DNA from: Salinibacter grassmerensis
Lineage (GTDB): Bacteria; Bacteroidota; Rhodothermia; Rhodothermales; Salinibacteraceae
Length of the DNA: 33,964 nt
Reading direction: 5' to 3'
Assembly: GCF_947077765.1 (NCBI RefSeq)
Contig: NZ_CAMTTF010000012.1
Coordinates: 1-33,964 of the forward strand
The position numbers were made by a program, and so were the translations under genes. This document shows, in pieces, positions 7,083 through 14,072 of the stretch. How positions within the stretch are numbered: position 1 is the first letter of the stretch; each line of letters opens with the position of its first letter. The notes under the pieces were generated by a model. It made no database searches. It saw only the letters and a program-made list of their open reading frames with translations, and was not told the origin of the DNA.

Positions 7083-9995
7083 ATGCACCACAATTCAACT
7101 CGCGACGACGATTGGGTTCCCCGAGACCGTGAAGCTCGAGTATCAGAGCTGGCATCACGACTCACGACGATCGTGAAGTCCTGTCCAGAGGGCGAGGACA
7201 AGAGAGCTTGGACGGAGCTCTGTCTTCTTCTTGCCGACCGCGTAGGCCCGGACGGGAGCGCGTACAAGAGCAACGCCGTGTCCGGCCGAGCAGAAGACGT
7301 AGCGTGGAAAGAGCCCAACTCTGTCCAAAGCGTTCTCACCTTCAGCGTGAATCCAGGGAAGGTGGATGGAGAGTGGAGACGAGGACAGACTGGAATCGAG
7401 GTCGGGACGGCTGTAACCGACGCGGCGAAGCTCTGCGACAACCTGGGCATCGACTATGGCACCGCGGCTAAGACGACGACCGACACGACGACTGAACAAG
7501 GATTGAGGATGAGGCTGGATGAGACCCGCCCAGGGGCCGGGACATCCGGAGGCCAGACCGCTGCGAGTCCTACGAGGCACAAACGTGGCGGGGCACTAGG
7601 GTATGGCAATAGCCCCGACGACGACGCGGAAGATTCAGGCTCAGCGTCTGCAGACGACGATTTAGGTGGGTCTGAGTCCATGTCAAAAAACCACTTTAGT
7701 GGCTCCCTTCGCTCTAAAGTGCCTGTGCCGAAACCGGTTCTGGACGCGTTCGATGAAGCCTTCGACGCGGCCGACGTGAGTGAGGAGTACCGGCCTGTTC
7801 TCCGCCACGTGTTCGCCCACGTGTACTACTGCCAGACGCGGATGCCGGATCGGTACGGCGACGGCGTGCCTCTGTCCCACGGGCTACTCAAGCAGGCCTG
7901 CCGCGAGGCCGAGGGAGTCGATGTGCCAACAAGGACGGAGGACATCTGGGAGTCCGTCGAGGGTGAGCTGCTGGCGGTGAGCGACTACATCTACCGCGAG
8001 GAAGGGGTTGGTCGGTCTCGAGAGTTCCGCCTCGTAGAGGACCTCATGCGGCGCCTGGACGGCGCTCTGGAAAACGGCTACGAGTACAAAACTCGGTACA
8101 ACCTGATCGACGGCAAGCGGCTTCGGAGCGGGTTTCAGACGGCGCTGACCTACGATGGGGAGCACTCTTGGGAGCAGCGCTCGACCTTCATCTACAAGAC
8201 GCTCAAGCGCCTGCGCGGCCAACGAGACGTTGTCAACAAGGCCGCCGCCGAAAACCACCTCGACCGCTTGGAGGCTGAGAAACAGGCCGCGCAGGAGCGC
8301 TACGACCGGCTGCAGGCGGAGCTCGATCAGCTGAAAGGCCAGATCCTGGAGGAGGGCAAAAGCCTCTCTGAATCGGAGCAGAAGCGGCTCAGCGACGCCC
8401 GCGAGACGGTCTGCAAGGCCGGGCGGGAGAAGGAGCGGGCAGAGTCGCGCTGGCGGCAGGACGCGAGGATCTGGGCGGACATCATCGCCCAGGGCCTGGA
8501 GGAGGCTGAGGACCAGCCTGAGGGCATCTGCGAGTACGAGACGGCCTACGAGGTGCAACCGGGGAGCGGGCGTTTGACCTGCATCTGCGGCCTTCAGAAC
8601 GCCTCTGAGGAGATGAAAGCCGCCGCCGCAAAAGGCACTGTTCACTACCGGAACGTCGACATCAAGTCCAGCCAGACGGAAGCGATCATCCAGGAGATGG
8701 AGATGGCGGTAAGCATGGGCGCGGACCTCAACTTGTCGGCGATCAAAGGCTACATCGAGGCCGGCGGCAAAGACGCGCTCGCCGACGAGCATGGAATCTA
8801 CCGCGACCGCTGGAAGCGGCCCGAACACTCGGTGAAGTTCGGCGCCGGCTTCAACCACGACACCTACGCGGCTGCACTGGGAGCGGCGAAGGGCAAGGTG
8901 CTCTCCGGCATAAAAGACGATGACGACGACCCTGATTTCAGCCAGCTCTACCAGTTCGAAAACGAGTCGGGAGAGGCGGCCTGGCACCGCGCTGTCTACA
9001 AAGAGCTGCCGACGATGGCGGCCGTTGCCCGCGACTGGGCTGACGACGACGAGATCGTATACGACGATCCGGAAGAGGTCTACTCCATCCTCCAGGACGC
9101 CTATGGCGAGATGGCAGAAGAGCTGGACGCCTGGAGAGATTGGCTCGTAGACGAATACTGGACAGAGGCGGGACAGCACGGCAGCCAGTTTGGCTACTTC
9201 GTGAGCAATCCCTGTTCCCTTCCGTTCAGCATTCACGACACACGTCTCGCAGACAGCAACGGCGAGGACGAAGAGATTAGCCGCTATAATCAGAAAGCGG
9301 GCTTCGCCACCAGCCGGTTGCAGGGCTCAGAGTCGGCGTTCATGCACGCCCTCGCCCTCATCCAGGACGACTTCGAGTACGAGTTTCTGCGGAACGAGCA
9401 TGATGGCGCGGTTGTGCTCGGAGAGATCCCGGAGGAGGCGGTGCAGATGGCCCGCCTCATTTCGGGTTTCCACCGCGCGGAACTGGAAGAGAAGCCCTTT
9501 GAAGGACACAACTCCAACAATACTGAGACCAACGACACTGAGACATGCGATACCACGACATCGAAGGACCCATCCGCGCAGAACCAGCTGGAGAAGCCTT
9601 CAAAGTCGCCTACGTCGCCAAACGGCGGGAAGTCCGGCGCTGGCTCTGCGAATGGGACGACGGGCCCAGGTGGAGCGAAGAGCGAGAGGACGCCATCTGG
9701 GTCCGCCCAAGTGTCGCCCGAGCAGTCCGCAACCACTTCGGGCACTACATGCGAGGGCACGGATCCATCCGACTCCTCGACCGGCCGAAGTCGGAAGGAA
9801 ACCTCAAAAACATCGTCGGGCGCGACTACTGGAGCCACATCACCTGAAGAGAAGGCTGTTCAGGCACGCCTGGAGAGGAAGCGCCGCGTCCGCGAAGGCG
9901 AGGTGCCTACAGGCATGCAGCAAGCCCTCGAGGAAGGGTTTTCGAAGGCAGAGTGGAAATGGGCCCAGCGAAACGCCGCAGCCTCTGCGGCCTGA
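7083..9995 (+). CDS. Large plasmid protein with family A-like polymerase motifs
   Basis: A 970-residue acidic protein. Residues 1-200 look weakly conserved, and a second good ATG lies at 7680. A charged coiled coil spans about 385-460. Four motifs follow in the order of a family A polymerase palm and fingers: YRNVDIKSSQTEAI (D526, like motif A D-x-S-Q-x-E), VKFGAGFN (F586-F590, like the F-G-x-x-Y of motif B), RLQGSESAFMHALALI (Q747, like the QGTAAD helix) and RNEHDGAVVLGEIP (H773-D774, like the VHDE motif C). The Q-to-HD spacing of 26 is close to the roughly 30 of Taq-type enzymes; the fingers appear to carry an insertion. Phage-type single-subunit RNA polymerases share part of this pattern and are the main alternative. 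No exonuclease or primase domain is obvious. A role in plasmid DNA synthesis is inference. The C-terminal 150 residues are S/T/G-rich where another gene overlaps (9545-9847). Confidence 0.55.
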   Translation: MHHNSTRDDDWVPRDREARVSELASRLTTIVKSCPEGEDKRAWTELCLLLADRVGPDGSAYKSNAVSGRAEDVAWKEPNSVQSVLTFSVNPGKVDGEWRRGQTGIEVGTAVTDAAKLCDNLGIDYGTAAKTTTDTTTEQGLRMRLDETRPGAGTSGGQTAASPTRHKRGGALGYGNSPDDDAEDSGSASADDDLGGSESMSKNHFSGSLRSKVPVPKPVLDAFDEAFDAADVSEEYRPVLRHVFAHVYYCQTRMPDRYGDGVPLSHGLLKQACREAEGVDVPTRTEDIWESVEGELLAVSDYIYREEGVGRSREFRLVEDLMRRLDGALENGYEYKTRYNLIDGKRLRSGFQTALTYDGEHSWEQRSTFIYKTLKRLRGQRDVVNKAAAENHLDRLEAEKQAAQERYDRLQAELDQLKGQILEEGKSLSESEQKRLSDARETVCKAGREKERAESRWRQDARIWADIIAQGLEEAEDQPEGICEYETAYEVQPGSGRLTCICGLQNASEEMKAAAAKGTVHYRNVDIKSSQTEAIIQEMEMAVSMGADLNLSAIKGYIEAGGKDALADEHGIYRDRWKRPEHSVKFGAGFNHDTYAAALGAAKGKVLSGIKDDDDDPDFSQLYQFENESGEAAWHRAVYKELPTMAAVARDWADDDEIVYDDPEEVYSILQDAYGEMAEELDAWRDWLVDEYWTEAGQHGSQFGYFVSNPCSLPFSIHDTRLADSNGEDEEISRYNQKAGFATSRLQGSESAFMHALALIQDDFEYEFLRNEHDGAVVLGEIPEEAVQMARLISGFHRAELEEKPFEGHNSNNTETNDTETCDTTTSKDPSAQNQLEKPSKSPTSPNGGKSGAGSANGTTGPGGAKSERTPSGSAQVSPEQSATTSGTTCEGTDPSDSSTGRSRKETSKTSSGATTGATSPEEKAVQARLERKRRVREGEVPTGMQQALEEGFSKAEWKWAQRNAAASAA
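9545..9847 (+). CDS. Overprinted small gene inside the 3' end of the polymerase-like gene
   Basis: A 100-residue protein in the +2 frame relative to the large gene. Its composition looks like a folded protein: MRYHDIEGPIRAEPAGEAFK, W-rich centre (RRWLCEWDDGPRWSEERED), then ARAVRNHFGHYMRGHGSI and NLKNIVGRDYWSHIT. The codons are mostly C- or G-ending (ATC, GTC, GAC, CGC), as in neighbouring genes. The large frame over the same bases gives a disordered S/T/G/P-rich tail with poorer codon usage. This is what an overlapping real gene would look like, though a frameshift remnant is possible. There is no clear ribosome binding site, but few genes here have one. Function unknown. Confidence 0.5.
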   Translation: MRYHDIEGPIRAEPAGEAFKVAYVAKRREVRRWLCEWDDGPRWSEEREDAIWVRPSVARAVRNHFGHYMRGHGSIRLLDRPKSEGNLKNIVGRDYWSHIT

Positions 9996-10015
9996 GGCAA
10001 CATTTAGTGTTGCTC

Positions 10016-10095
10016 GTGTGAAGACTGCTATACGGTCAAAACGCAAGTGTATATCGTCTGTGTAGGTGAGTGGTCAAGCAAGCAAACTCACTCAC
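10016..10095 (+). promoter_or_regulatory. Repeated leader block, copy A (operator plus hairpin), upstream of ardA
   Basis: This shares GTGTGAAGACTG, a TATACGGTC half-site, a TATATCG half-site and TGGTCAAGCAAG with the block at 10755-10837. The hairpin stem GTGAGTG (10066-10072) pairs perfectly with CACTCAC (10089-10095), exposing a loop that starts GTCAAGCAAG. The ardA ATG follows 14 bases later. Probably a promoter/operator and a 5' leader element. Confidence 0.65.
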
Positions 10096-10109
10096 ACAGA
10101 CACAACACA

Positions 10110-10631
10110 ATGGACACGATCAAGCTCTACATCGCAGACCTCCACGCCTACAACCGCGGCCAGCTCCAGGGAGAATGGATATCGGTTGGCCCTCACGACA
10201 ACGAGGGCGACATCCTCGACGCCATCGACGCGCTCCTGGCCGAGTGGAGCGTTGAGGAGTACGCCATCCACGACTACGACGGCCTTCCGGAGTCGCTCTA
10301 CAGTGAGCACATGGACCTGGGCACGGTCGCCGCCTACGCGGAGCTGCTCAACGCCTTCAACAACGATGTCGTGGAGGCATACTTTCAGCTGCCGTACTGG
10401 AAGGAGTGCTCGCCCGCTTGCTGAGAGCACGACATCAATGACCGGCTGCGCGACGTGTACACCTCCGTCGAGGAATGGGCGCACGAGCACGCCGAGATGT
10501 CCGGCTGGACGGAGGACCTGCCCCAGCAATACTTCGACGCTGAAGCCTTCGCCCACGACGCTGAGCTGAATGGCGACATCGACGTGATGGAGATTTCCTT
10601 CGGTGTCGTGGTGATCTTCAACGCCCACTAG
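10110..10631 (+). pseudogene. ardA: ArdA-type antirestriction gene interrupted by an in-frame TGA
   Basis: ArdA proteins are acidic DNA mimics that inhibit type I restriction enzymes. The frame opens MDTIKLYIADLHAYNRGQLQ then EWISVG, which matches the ArdA start (aspartate-rich, YNxGxLxGxW). EEYAIHDYDGLP is the family's E-x-A-I-H-D-Y-x motif. TGA at 10422-10424 stops translation after 104 residues. The same frame then continues for 68 more codons with sequence that looks like the ArdA C-terminus (DVYTSVEEWAHEHAEMSGW, LPQQYFDAEAFAHD, VMEISFGVVVIFNAH) to TAG at 10629-10631. The rebuilt length of about 173 matches family members of about 165. A nonsense mutation, a sequencing error or readthrough could explain it. 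It is preceded by leader block A and followed by a terminator. Confidence 0.8.
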
Positions 10632-10658
10632 AGCGCCCTCTTCCTTTCCACCCAAGCG

Positions 10659-10687
10659 GCCCGTCCTGAAGTTCAGGGCGGGCTTTT
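10659..10687 (+). terminator. Rho-independent terminator after ardA
   Basis: An 11-base-pair stem with one G-T pair, 10659-10669 (GCCCGTCCTGA) with 10673-10683 (TCAGGGCGGGC), and a 3-base loop. TTTT follows directly. Confidence 0.8.
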
Positions 10688-10708
10688 CTGTTTCGGTCAG
10701 CCTGGTGC

Positions 10709-10837
10709 TTAGTAAGGAACGGGCGCGTGCAAGAGGATACCGCCGCACAAGGAAGTGTGAAGACTGATATACGGTCGCAACACGTTCGTATATCGTACGT
10801 GTTAGTGTGTGGTCAAGCAAGGAAGCGATCTCACACA
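10709..10837 (+). promoter_or_regulatory. Repeated leader block, copy B (operator plus hairpin)
   Basis: The first part (10709-10754) resembles 11671-11725. The operator at 10755-10800 has arms ATATACG and CGTATAT, a near-perfect inverted repeat. The hairpin stem TGTGTG (10806-10811) pairs with CACACA (10832-10837), and its loop starts GTCAAGCAAG as in copy A, although the stem sequence differs. The next ATG is at 10853. Confidence 0.65.
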
Positions 10838-10852
10838 GACAGACACACTCCA

Positions 10853-11131
10853 ATGAGCTACCAAATGCACGACGCGCAAGACAACGCCCACGACGCTGTC
10901 CGAGACGGTTTTCGCGCAGCACACACCCCGATCTACAACAGCCGAGGTTGCGACTACGAAGTCGAGATAACCACCCTTCCAGACGACTCGGCCAACCAGG
11001 GCGAGTTTGGGGTAGTGGTTTACTGCTACAACAGCGAGGACGAGCTGGTGTGGGACGGAGCGACTGGCGTCAGCGAGGACATGCGGATGATAGATGCTGT
11101 CCGCGCCGCCCGCCAGACCTCGAACCTTTAA
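10853..11131 (+). CDS. Small acidic protein of unknown function
   Basis: A 92-residue protein, MSYQMHDAQDNAHDAVRDGF at the start, then CDYEVEITTLPDD, GEFGVVVYCYNSEDELVWDG and a closing helix (MRMIDAVRAARQ). The pattern of beta strands and one terminal helix suggests a small folded domain. No family was recognised. The ATG at 10853 was chosen because the leader hairpin ends 15 bases before it, although the frame is open further upstream. It shares its promoter block with ardA, so an accessory or antirestriction-type role is possible but unproven. The next gene starts 11 bases after its stop, so the two are probably an operon. Confidence 0.6.
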   Translation: MSYQMHDAQDNAHDAVRDGFRAAHTPIYNSRGCDYEVEITTLPDDSANQGEFGVVVYCYNSEDELVWDGATGVSEDMRMIDAVRAARQTSNL

Positions 11132-11142
11132 CCCCACGCCCC

Positions 11143-11520
11143 ATGCCTCGCACAAGTAAGCTCGCAGAGTTGCACGGACGCTGCACGGTGCCTCCCGCCG
11201 ACCTTTCACTGATGGCCCGAATGGACTGGGAGCCTTCTGAGGACGACGTGAGCGCCTTCATGGCCGAGCTTAGCAGGCTGATGACCTCCACCCAGGCAAG
11301 GCTCCTTCACCGGACGTGCTCCCATTTCGAGGACCACTGGGAGTGGCTGCCCTGGGCCGACGTTGACGCCGGCGGTGCGCGCTGCATCAAAGGCGACGTC
11401 GCGCCCTACATCCTCACCCGCTCGGGTGGGCGAGTGGTGGCAGCCGAGTCAGGACGCTGGTACTACGACTGGCAAACCGGCGGCTCCGTCCTTGAGCAAG
11501 TAGACCGCCTTCGCCTTTGA
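11143..11520 (+). CDS. Hypothetical protein, cotranscribed with the upstream small gene
   Basis: A 125-residue protein from the ATG at 11143. It has a helical N-terminal part (PPADLSLMARMDWEPSEDDV, AFMAELSRLMTSTQARLLHR) and a tryptophan- and tyrosine-rich C-terminal part (HWEWLPWADVDAGG, GRWYYDWQTGGSVLEQVDRL). The frame has GC-rich third positions. It starts 11 bases after the previous stop, which suggests coupled expression. I do not recognise the family. The codons before 11143 in this frame overlap the previous gene and look noncoding. Confidence 0.55.
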   Translation: MPRTSKLAELHGRCTVPPADLSLMARMDWEPSEDDVSAFMAELSRLMTSTQARLLHRTCSHFEDHWEWLPWADVDAGGARCIKGDVAPYILTRSGGRVVAAESGRWYYDWQTGGSVLEQVDRLRL

Positions 11521-11557
11521 GCACAAAAGCCCCAGGCCGTGAAGCCTAGGGCAGCGC

Positions 11558-11588
11558 GTGAGCGCTGTGGTCAAGCAAGCGACTCACA
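11558..11588 (+). promoter_or_regulatory. Orphan copy of the GTCAAGCAAG leader hairpin
   Basis: TGTG (11566-11569) pairs with CACA (11585-11588) around a loop that begins GTCAAGCAAG. An outer/alternative fold pairs GTGAG-CGCT (11558-11566) with AGCG-CTCAC (11578-11587). Only very short frames follow (8 and 23 codons), so the gene it once served may have been lost. Confidence 0.5.
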
Positions 11589-11670
11589 CGATTCATGCAA
11601 ACCCTCAAATCAGCAGACTGATCCACGCCATGAAACGATGCACTCGATATAACTCGGCGTCAGGACTGCG

Positions 11671-11768
11671 CCTTGATAAGGAATTGCGGGCGCGCATGTG
11701 AGAGGACACCACCGTTTAAGTTGATGTTAAGACCACTATACGATCGAATCACAGTCGTATAGCAATAG
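11671..11768 (+). promoter_or_regulatory. Repeated promoter block, copy C, with perfect 8-base operator arms
   Basis: This resembles 10709-10800 through CTTGATAAGGAA, GGCGCGC, GAGAGGACACC and GTTAAGAC. The operator CTATACGA (11736-11743) and TCGTATAG (11755-11762) is a perfect inverted repeat with an 11-base spacer. The GTCAAGCAAG hairpin is absent here. It precedes the gene at 11828. Confidence 0.6.
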
Positions 11769-11827
11769 TAGGACAGAGCACACTAAGCAGACACGCCCGC
11801 AAACACACACACAACTGACAACGACAT

Positions 11828-12208
11828 ATGGCTATCTCTGAGATGGACCTCATATACGATAGGTTTACTGAGTCGAAGGCACTTGCCAACGCGGTAACAG
11901 ATTACAACGACGCTGTAGAGTATCTAGAGGTGGTATTCGACAAACAGGACAGTGGCCTTCGTGAGGGCACGTCGTCCAGCTGGACGACATACCAGCTGAT
12001 CGAGATGGAGGGATTTGAAGAGTGGTTTCTCGTCGTCACGTCAGACGGGTATGAGGAGGGAGTATCTTACCTCCGTTTGGATGAGCTGCAGGATGTTGTT
12101 GATAACATCAGAGAGTCGGTTGAGCGCGCGCAGGATCATCCGCACCAGCAGGTGATTGTGCGCCGCGACGACTTAGAGGAGGCCTACTTCGATCCGATCG
12201 AGGCGTAA
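11828..12208 (+). CDS. Acidic protein of unknown function
   Basis: A 126-residue, strongly acidic protein. It opens MAISEMDLIYDRFTESKALA, has a strand-rich middle (TTYQLIEMEGFEEWFLVVTS) and a helical end (DELQDVVDNIRESVERAQ, then VIVRRDDLEEAYFDPIEA). The E/D-rich helices recall DNA-mimic proteins, but I see no family match. It has its own copy of the TATACGA operator block upstream and is followed after 32 bases by the RHH gene at 12241. AT content is a little higher than in its neighbours. Confidence 0.6.
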   Translation: MAISEMDLIYDRFTESKALANAVTDYNDAVEYLEVVFDKQDSGLREGTSSSWTTYQLIEMEGFEEWFLVVTSDGYEEGVSYLRLDELQDVVDNIRESVERAQDHPHQQVIVRRDDLEEAYFDPIEA

Positions 12209-12240
12209 CGCTCAACCACTCAACCAAAGCAATCTACACC

Positions 12241-12426
12241 ATGAAGAAAAACACGCGTCAGGTCAACATGCGTCTCAACTCCGACCTCGTCGACATCCTC
12301 GACGAGAAGGCCAAGGAGTATCGCACCGACCGCACAGCCCTCATCGAAGAAGCCATTCTCGAGCACTACGACATTGACCAGAAGGACCTCCGCCGCTACG
12401 TCGAGGAGGAAGAGGAAGAAGAATAA
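12241..12426 (+). CDS. Ribbon-helix-helix (CopG/Arc-like) DNA-binding protein
   Basis: A 61-residue protein. KKNTRQVNMRLNSDLVDILD is the RHH beta strand (alternating Q, N, R) followed by helix 1. EKAKEYRTDRTALIEEAILEHY contains the turn and helix 2, with the T-D-R-T-A-L-I-E-E-A-I pattern typical of CopG-type repressors. It ends in an acidic run of glutamates. It is expected to dimerise and bind short inverted or direct repeats in DNA. It could regulate the shared operators at 10016-11768, but that is a guess from position. No toxin gene lies next to it. Confidence 0.8.
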   Translation: MKKNTRQVNMRLNSDLVDILDEKAKEYRTDRTALIEEAILEHYDIDQKDLRRYVEEEEEEE

Positions 12427-12467
12427 CCACTCCACCCACTACCACATCACCTACCCATACGCAGCCT

Positions 12468-13130
12468 ATGCAAGCAATCACTGAAGCAAACACCGAGGCG
12501 ACCTACACCAACGACGACGGCAGCTGGAACCGCGGCGCGATCACGCAGCGAGCGCACAAGATCGCCTCGGAGATGGACGAGGGCCGGCCACACACCGATC
12601 GGCTCTCGATCGGCATGAAGAAGGCCTGGAGCGAGGCCAAGCAGGAGCGCCGCGACAACCAGGAGCAGAGCATTCAAGAGCAGCGGGCTGGCTTCGGTAC
12701 CCGGCTCGCGGAGTGGAGGGAAACGCGTAGGGAGGAGACAACCAGCAGCCTGCCCGAGGCCTTCCCGGTCGACGACCGCATCGAGGACGCAACCGGGATG
12801 GAAGGCATCGAACGGGTCTTTACAGACCGATGGGACCTCCGGCCACACAGAGGCACCAGTGGCGACCGGTGGTGCGTCAGCATCACCTCCAAGCTAGACG
12901 ACGATGCAAGCTTCGCGGTCGAATTTTCGAGCGCCACGAGGGTGCAGGCTGCGCTGGACTGGCTGCGACGGAACGCGGACAAGTACACCGCCCGCACTCG
13001 CCTCATCGCGGCCGTCGTCAGTGCTATCCAGCCAGATGAGCACCGCCACCACACCGGCGAGATTGCCCGACGCCAGGAGAGTAACCGTGGCCGGCATGAA
13101 GACCAGCAGGACCTCTTCATCTGCAACTGA
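12468..13130 (+). CDS. Protein of unknown function upstream of the second iteron array
   Basis: A 220-residue, charged protein. The N-terminal part is helical (GAITQRAHKIASEMDEGRPH, IGMKKAWSEAKQERRDNQEQ). The middle has a compact strand-rich section (RWCVSITSKLDDDASFAVEF) that could be a small DNA-binding or nuclease-like fold. VQAALDWLRRNADKYTART follows, and then a basic, histidine-rich tail. I do not recognise the family. It ends five bases before the repeats at 13135, and a Rep gene often sits next to its iterons, so an initiator or accessory DNA-binding role is worth testing. Confidence 0.55.
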   Translation: MQAITEANTEATYTNDDGSWNRGAITQRAHKIASEMDEGRPHTDRLSIGMKKAWSEAKQERRDNQEQSIQEQRAGFGTRLAEWRETRREETTSSLPEAFPVDDRIEDATGMEGIERVFTDRWDLRPHRGTSGDRWCVSITSKLDDDASFAVEFSSATRVQAALDWLRRNADKYTARTRLIAAVVSAIQPDEHRHHTGEIARRQESNRGRHEDQQDLFICN

Positions 13131-13134
13131 ACGT

Positions 13135-13323
13135 GAGTACAACAAAACCTCAGCGAGCGCGGAAGCCGGCTGTGGATAACTTTTGACCTGCCACAGACGC
13201 GTTCTGAGAGGGGTGGATGTGTTGAAGCCTGGAGCCGAGTACAACAAAACCTCAGCGAGATCGGCAGTGAGTACAACAAAACCTCAGCGAGATTGCGGCT
13301 AGCCTATGCAAAACCTCAGCGAG
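13135..13323. repeat. Second iteron-like array with a perfect DnaA box
   Basis: Three exact 23-base direct repeats (GAGTACAACAAAACC then TCAGCGAG) lie at 13135-13157, 13237-13259 and 13269-13291. A partial fourth (CAAAACCTCAGCGAG) lies at 13309-13323. TGTGGATAA at 13171-13179 is a perfect DnaA box (TTATCCACA on the minus strand). This could be a second origin or a centromere for the ParA system just downstream. Confidence 0.75.
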
Positions 13324-13402
13324 GGTGGGACGCTGAGCTGCAGATCGCCCACCTGCAGTCCGCCGTCGCGGAGAGGGCCGACGAGCTGGTTGACATTACG
13401 GA

Positions 13403-13440
13403 TGTACGATCGTACAATCTTACTGTCTTAAGATCATACG
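13403..13440. promoter_or_regulatory. Palindromic operator or parS-like site before parA
   Basis: TGTACGATCGTACA (13403-13416) is a perfect 14-base palindrome. CGTACAATCTTA (13411-13422) and its near-inverse TAAGATCATACG (13429-13440) form a second dyad. A closely related 20-base element recurs at 14325-14344, which suggests binding by the RHH partner of ParA. Confidence 0.65.
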
Positions 13441-13454
13441 ATTAAGCGACCGAC

Positions 13455-14072
13455 ATGAAATGCATCGGCGTCCTTTCTCAGAAGGGCGGCTCTGGCAAGA
13501 CGGTAATATCCACAAACATTGCTCGGGCCCTTCAGCTGCGCGGCAATGAGGTGATCCTGGTCGACACGGACAAGCAGGGCTCCGCTCGTGACTGGGCTGC
13601 AACGGGCGACATCGACCCGCCGCACACGGTCGGCGTGGACCGACCTCGCGTTCACCAGGAACTGCCCAAGGTGCGAGGCTACGACTACGCCGTTGTTGAT
13701 GGCGCCGGCAAGGTGGAGAGAATGTCGGCGTCGGTAATCAAGGCGTGTGACCTCATTCTGATTCCCGTCCAACCAGCCGGTGTAGACCTGTGGGCACTGG
13801 GCGAGCTGGTCGACCTAATCGAAGCTCGCCAAGAGGCATCAGAAGGCCTTCAGGCGGCGTTCGTTGTCAGTCGGGCGGTAGTGGGCGCCAACCTTTCCTC
13901 GGATGCTGAAGAGGCGCTGAGCGGCCTGTCGTTCCCTGTCATCGGACGCACGAACCAGCGCGTGGCCTACGCTAAGGCGGTCACAAGAGGCGCTAGCGTC
14001 CTGGACCTGACCGACAAGAAGGCGAAAGACGAAATCAACAGTCTCACGGATGAAGTACTGCAGCTGCTATGA
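13455..14072 (+). CDS. parA: ParA-type partition ATPase
   Basis: A 205-residue Walker-type ATPase of the short (type Ib) ParA class, without an N-terminal HTH. MKCIGVLSQKGGSGKT carries the deviant Walker A motif (K-G-G-S-G-K-T, residues 10-16). ILVDTDKQGSARDW is motif A', YDYAVVDGAGKV is the Walker B region, and LILIPVQPAGVDLWAL is the following conserved strand. It moves plasmid copies along the nucleoid together with a small DNA-binding partner. It overlaps the next gene by four bases (ATGA), so translation is probably coupled. Palindromes at 13403-13440 suggest autoregulation. The length fits the family (about 200-220). Confidence 0.93.
   Translation: MKCIGVLSQKGGSGKTVISTNIARALQLRGNEVILVDTDKQGSARDWAATGDIDPPHTVGVDRPRVHQELPKVRGYDYAVVDGAGKVERMSASVIKACDLILIPVQPAGVDLWALGELVDLIEARQEASEGLQAAFVVSRAVVGANLSSDAEEALSGLSFPVIGRTNQRVAYAKAVTRGASVLDLTDKKAKDEINSLTDEVLQLL

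Noticed and set aside
7884-9236. A 450-codon minus-strand frame opposite the polymerase-like gene
   Set aside because: It is an antisense shadow produced by GC-rich third positions; the plus-strand frame has ordered motifs and the antisense product has none.
10066-10569. A 167-codon frame overlapping ardA
   Set aside because: It is S/T/R-rich and has no start signal; ardA in the other frame matches its family on both sides of the stop.
12241-12426. RHH protein as the antitoxin of a toxin-antitoxin pair
   Set aside because: Neither neighbour resembles a RelE/ParE, PIN or other toxin family, so it is listed only as a DNA-binding protein.
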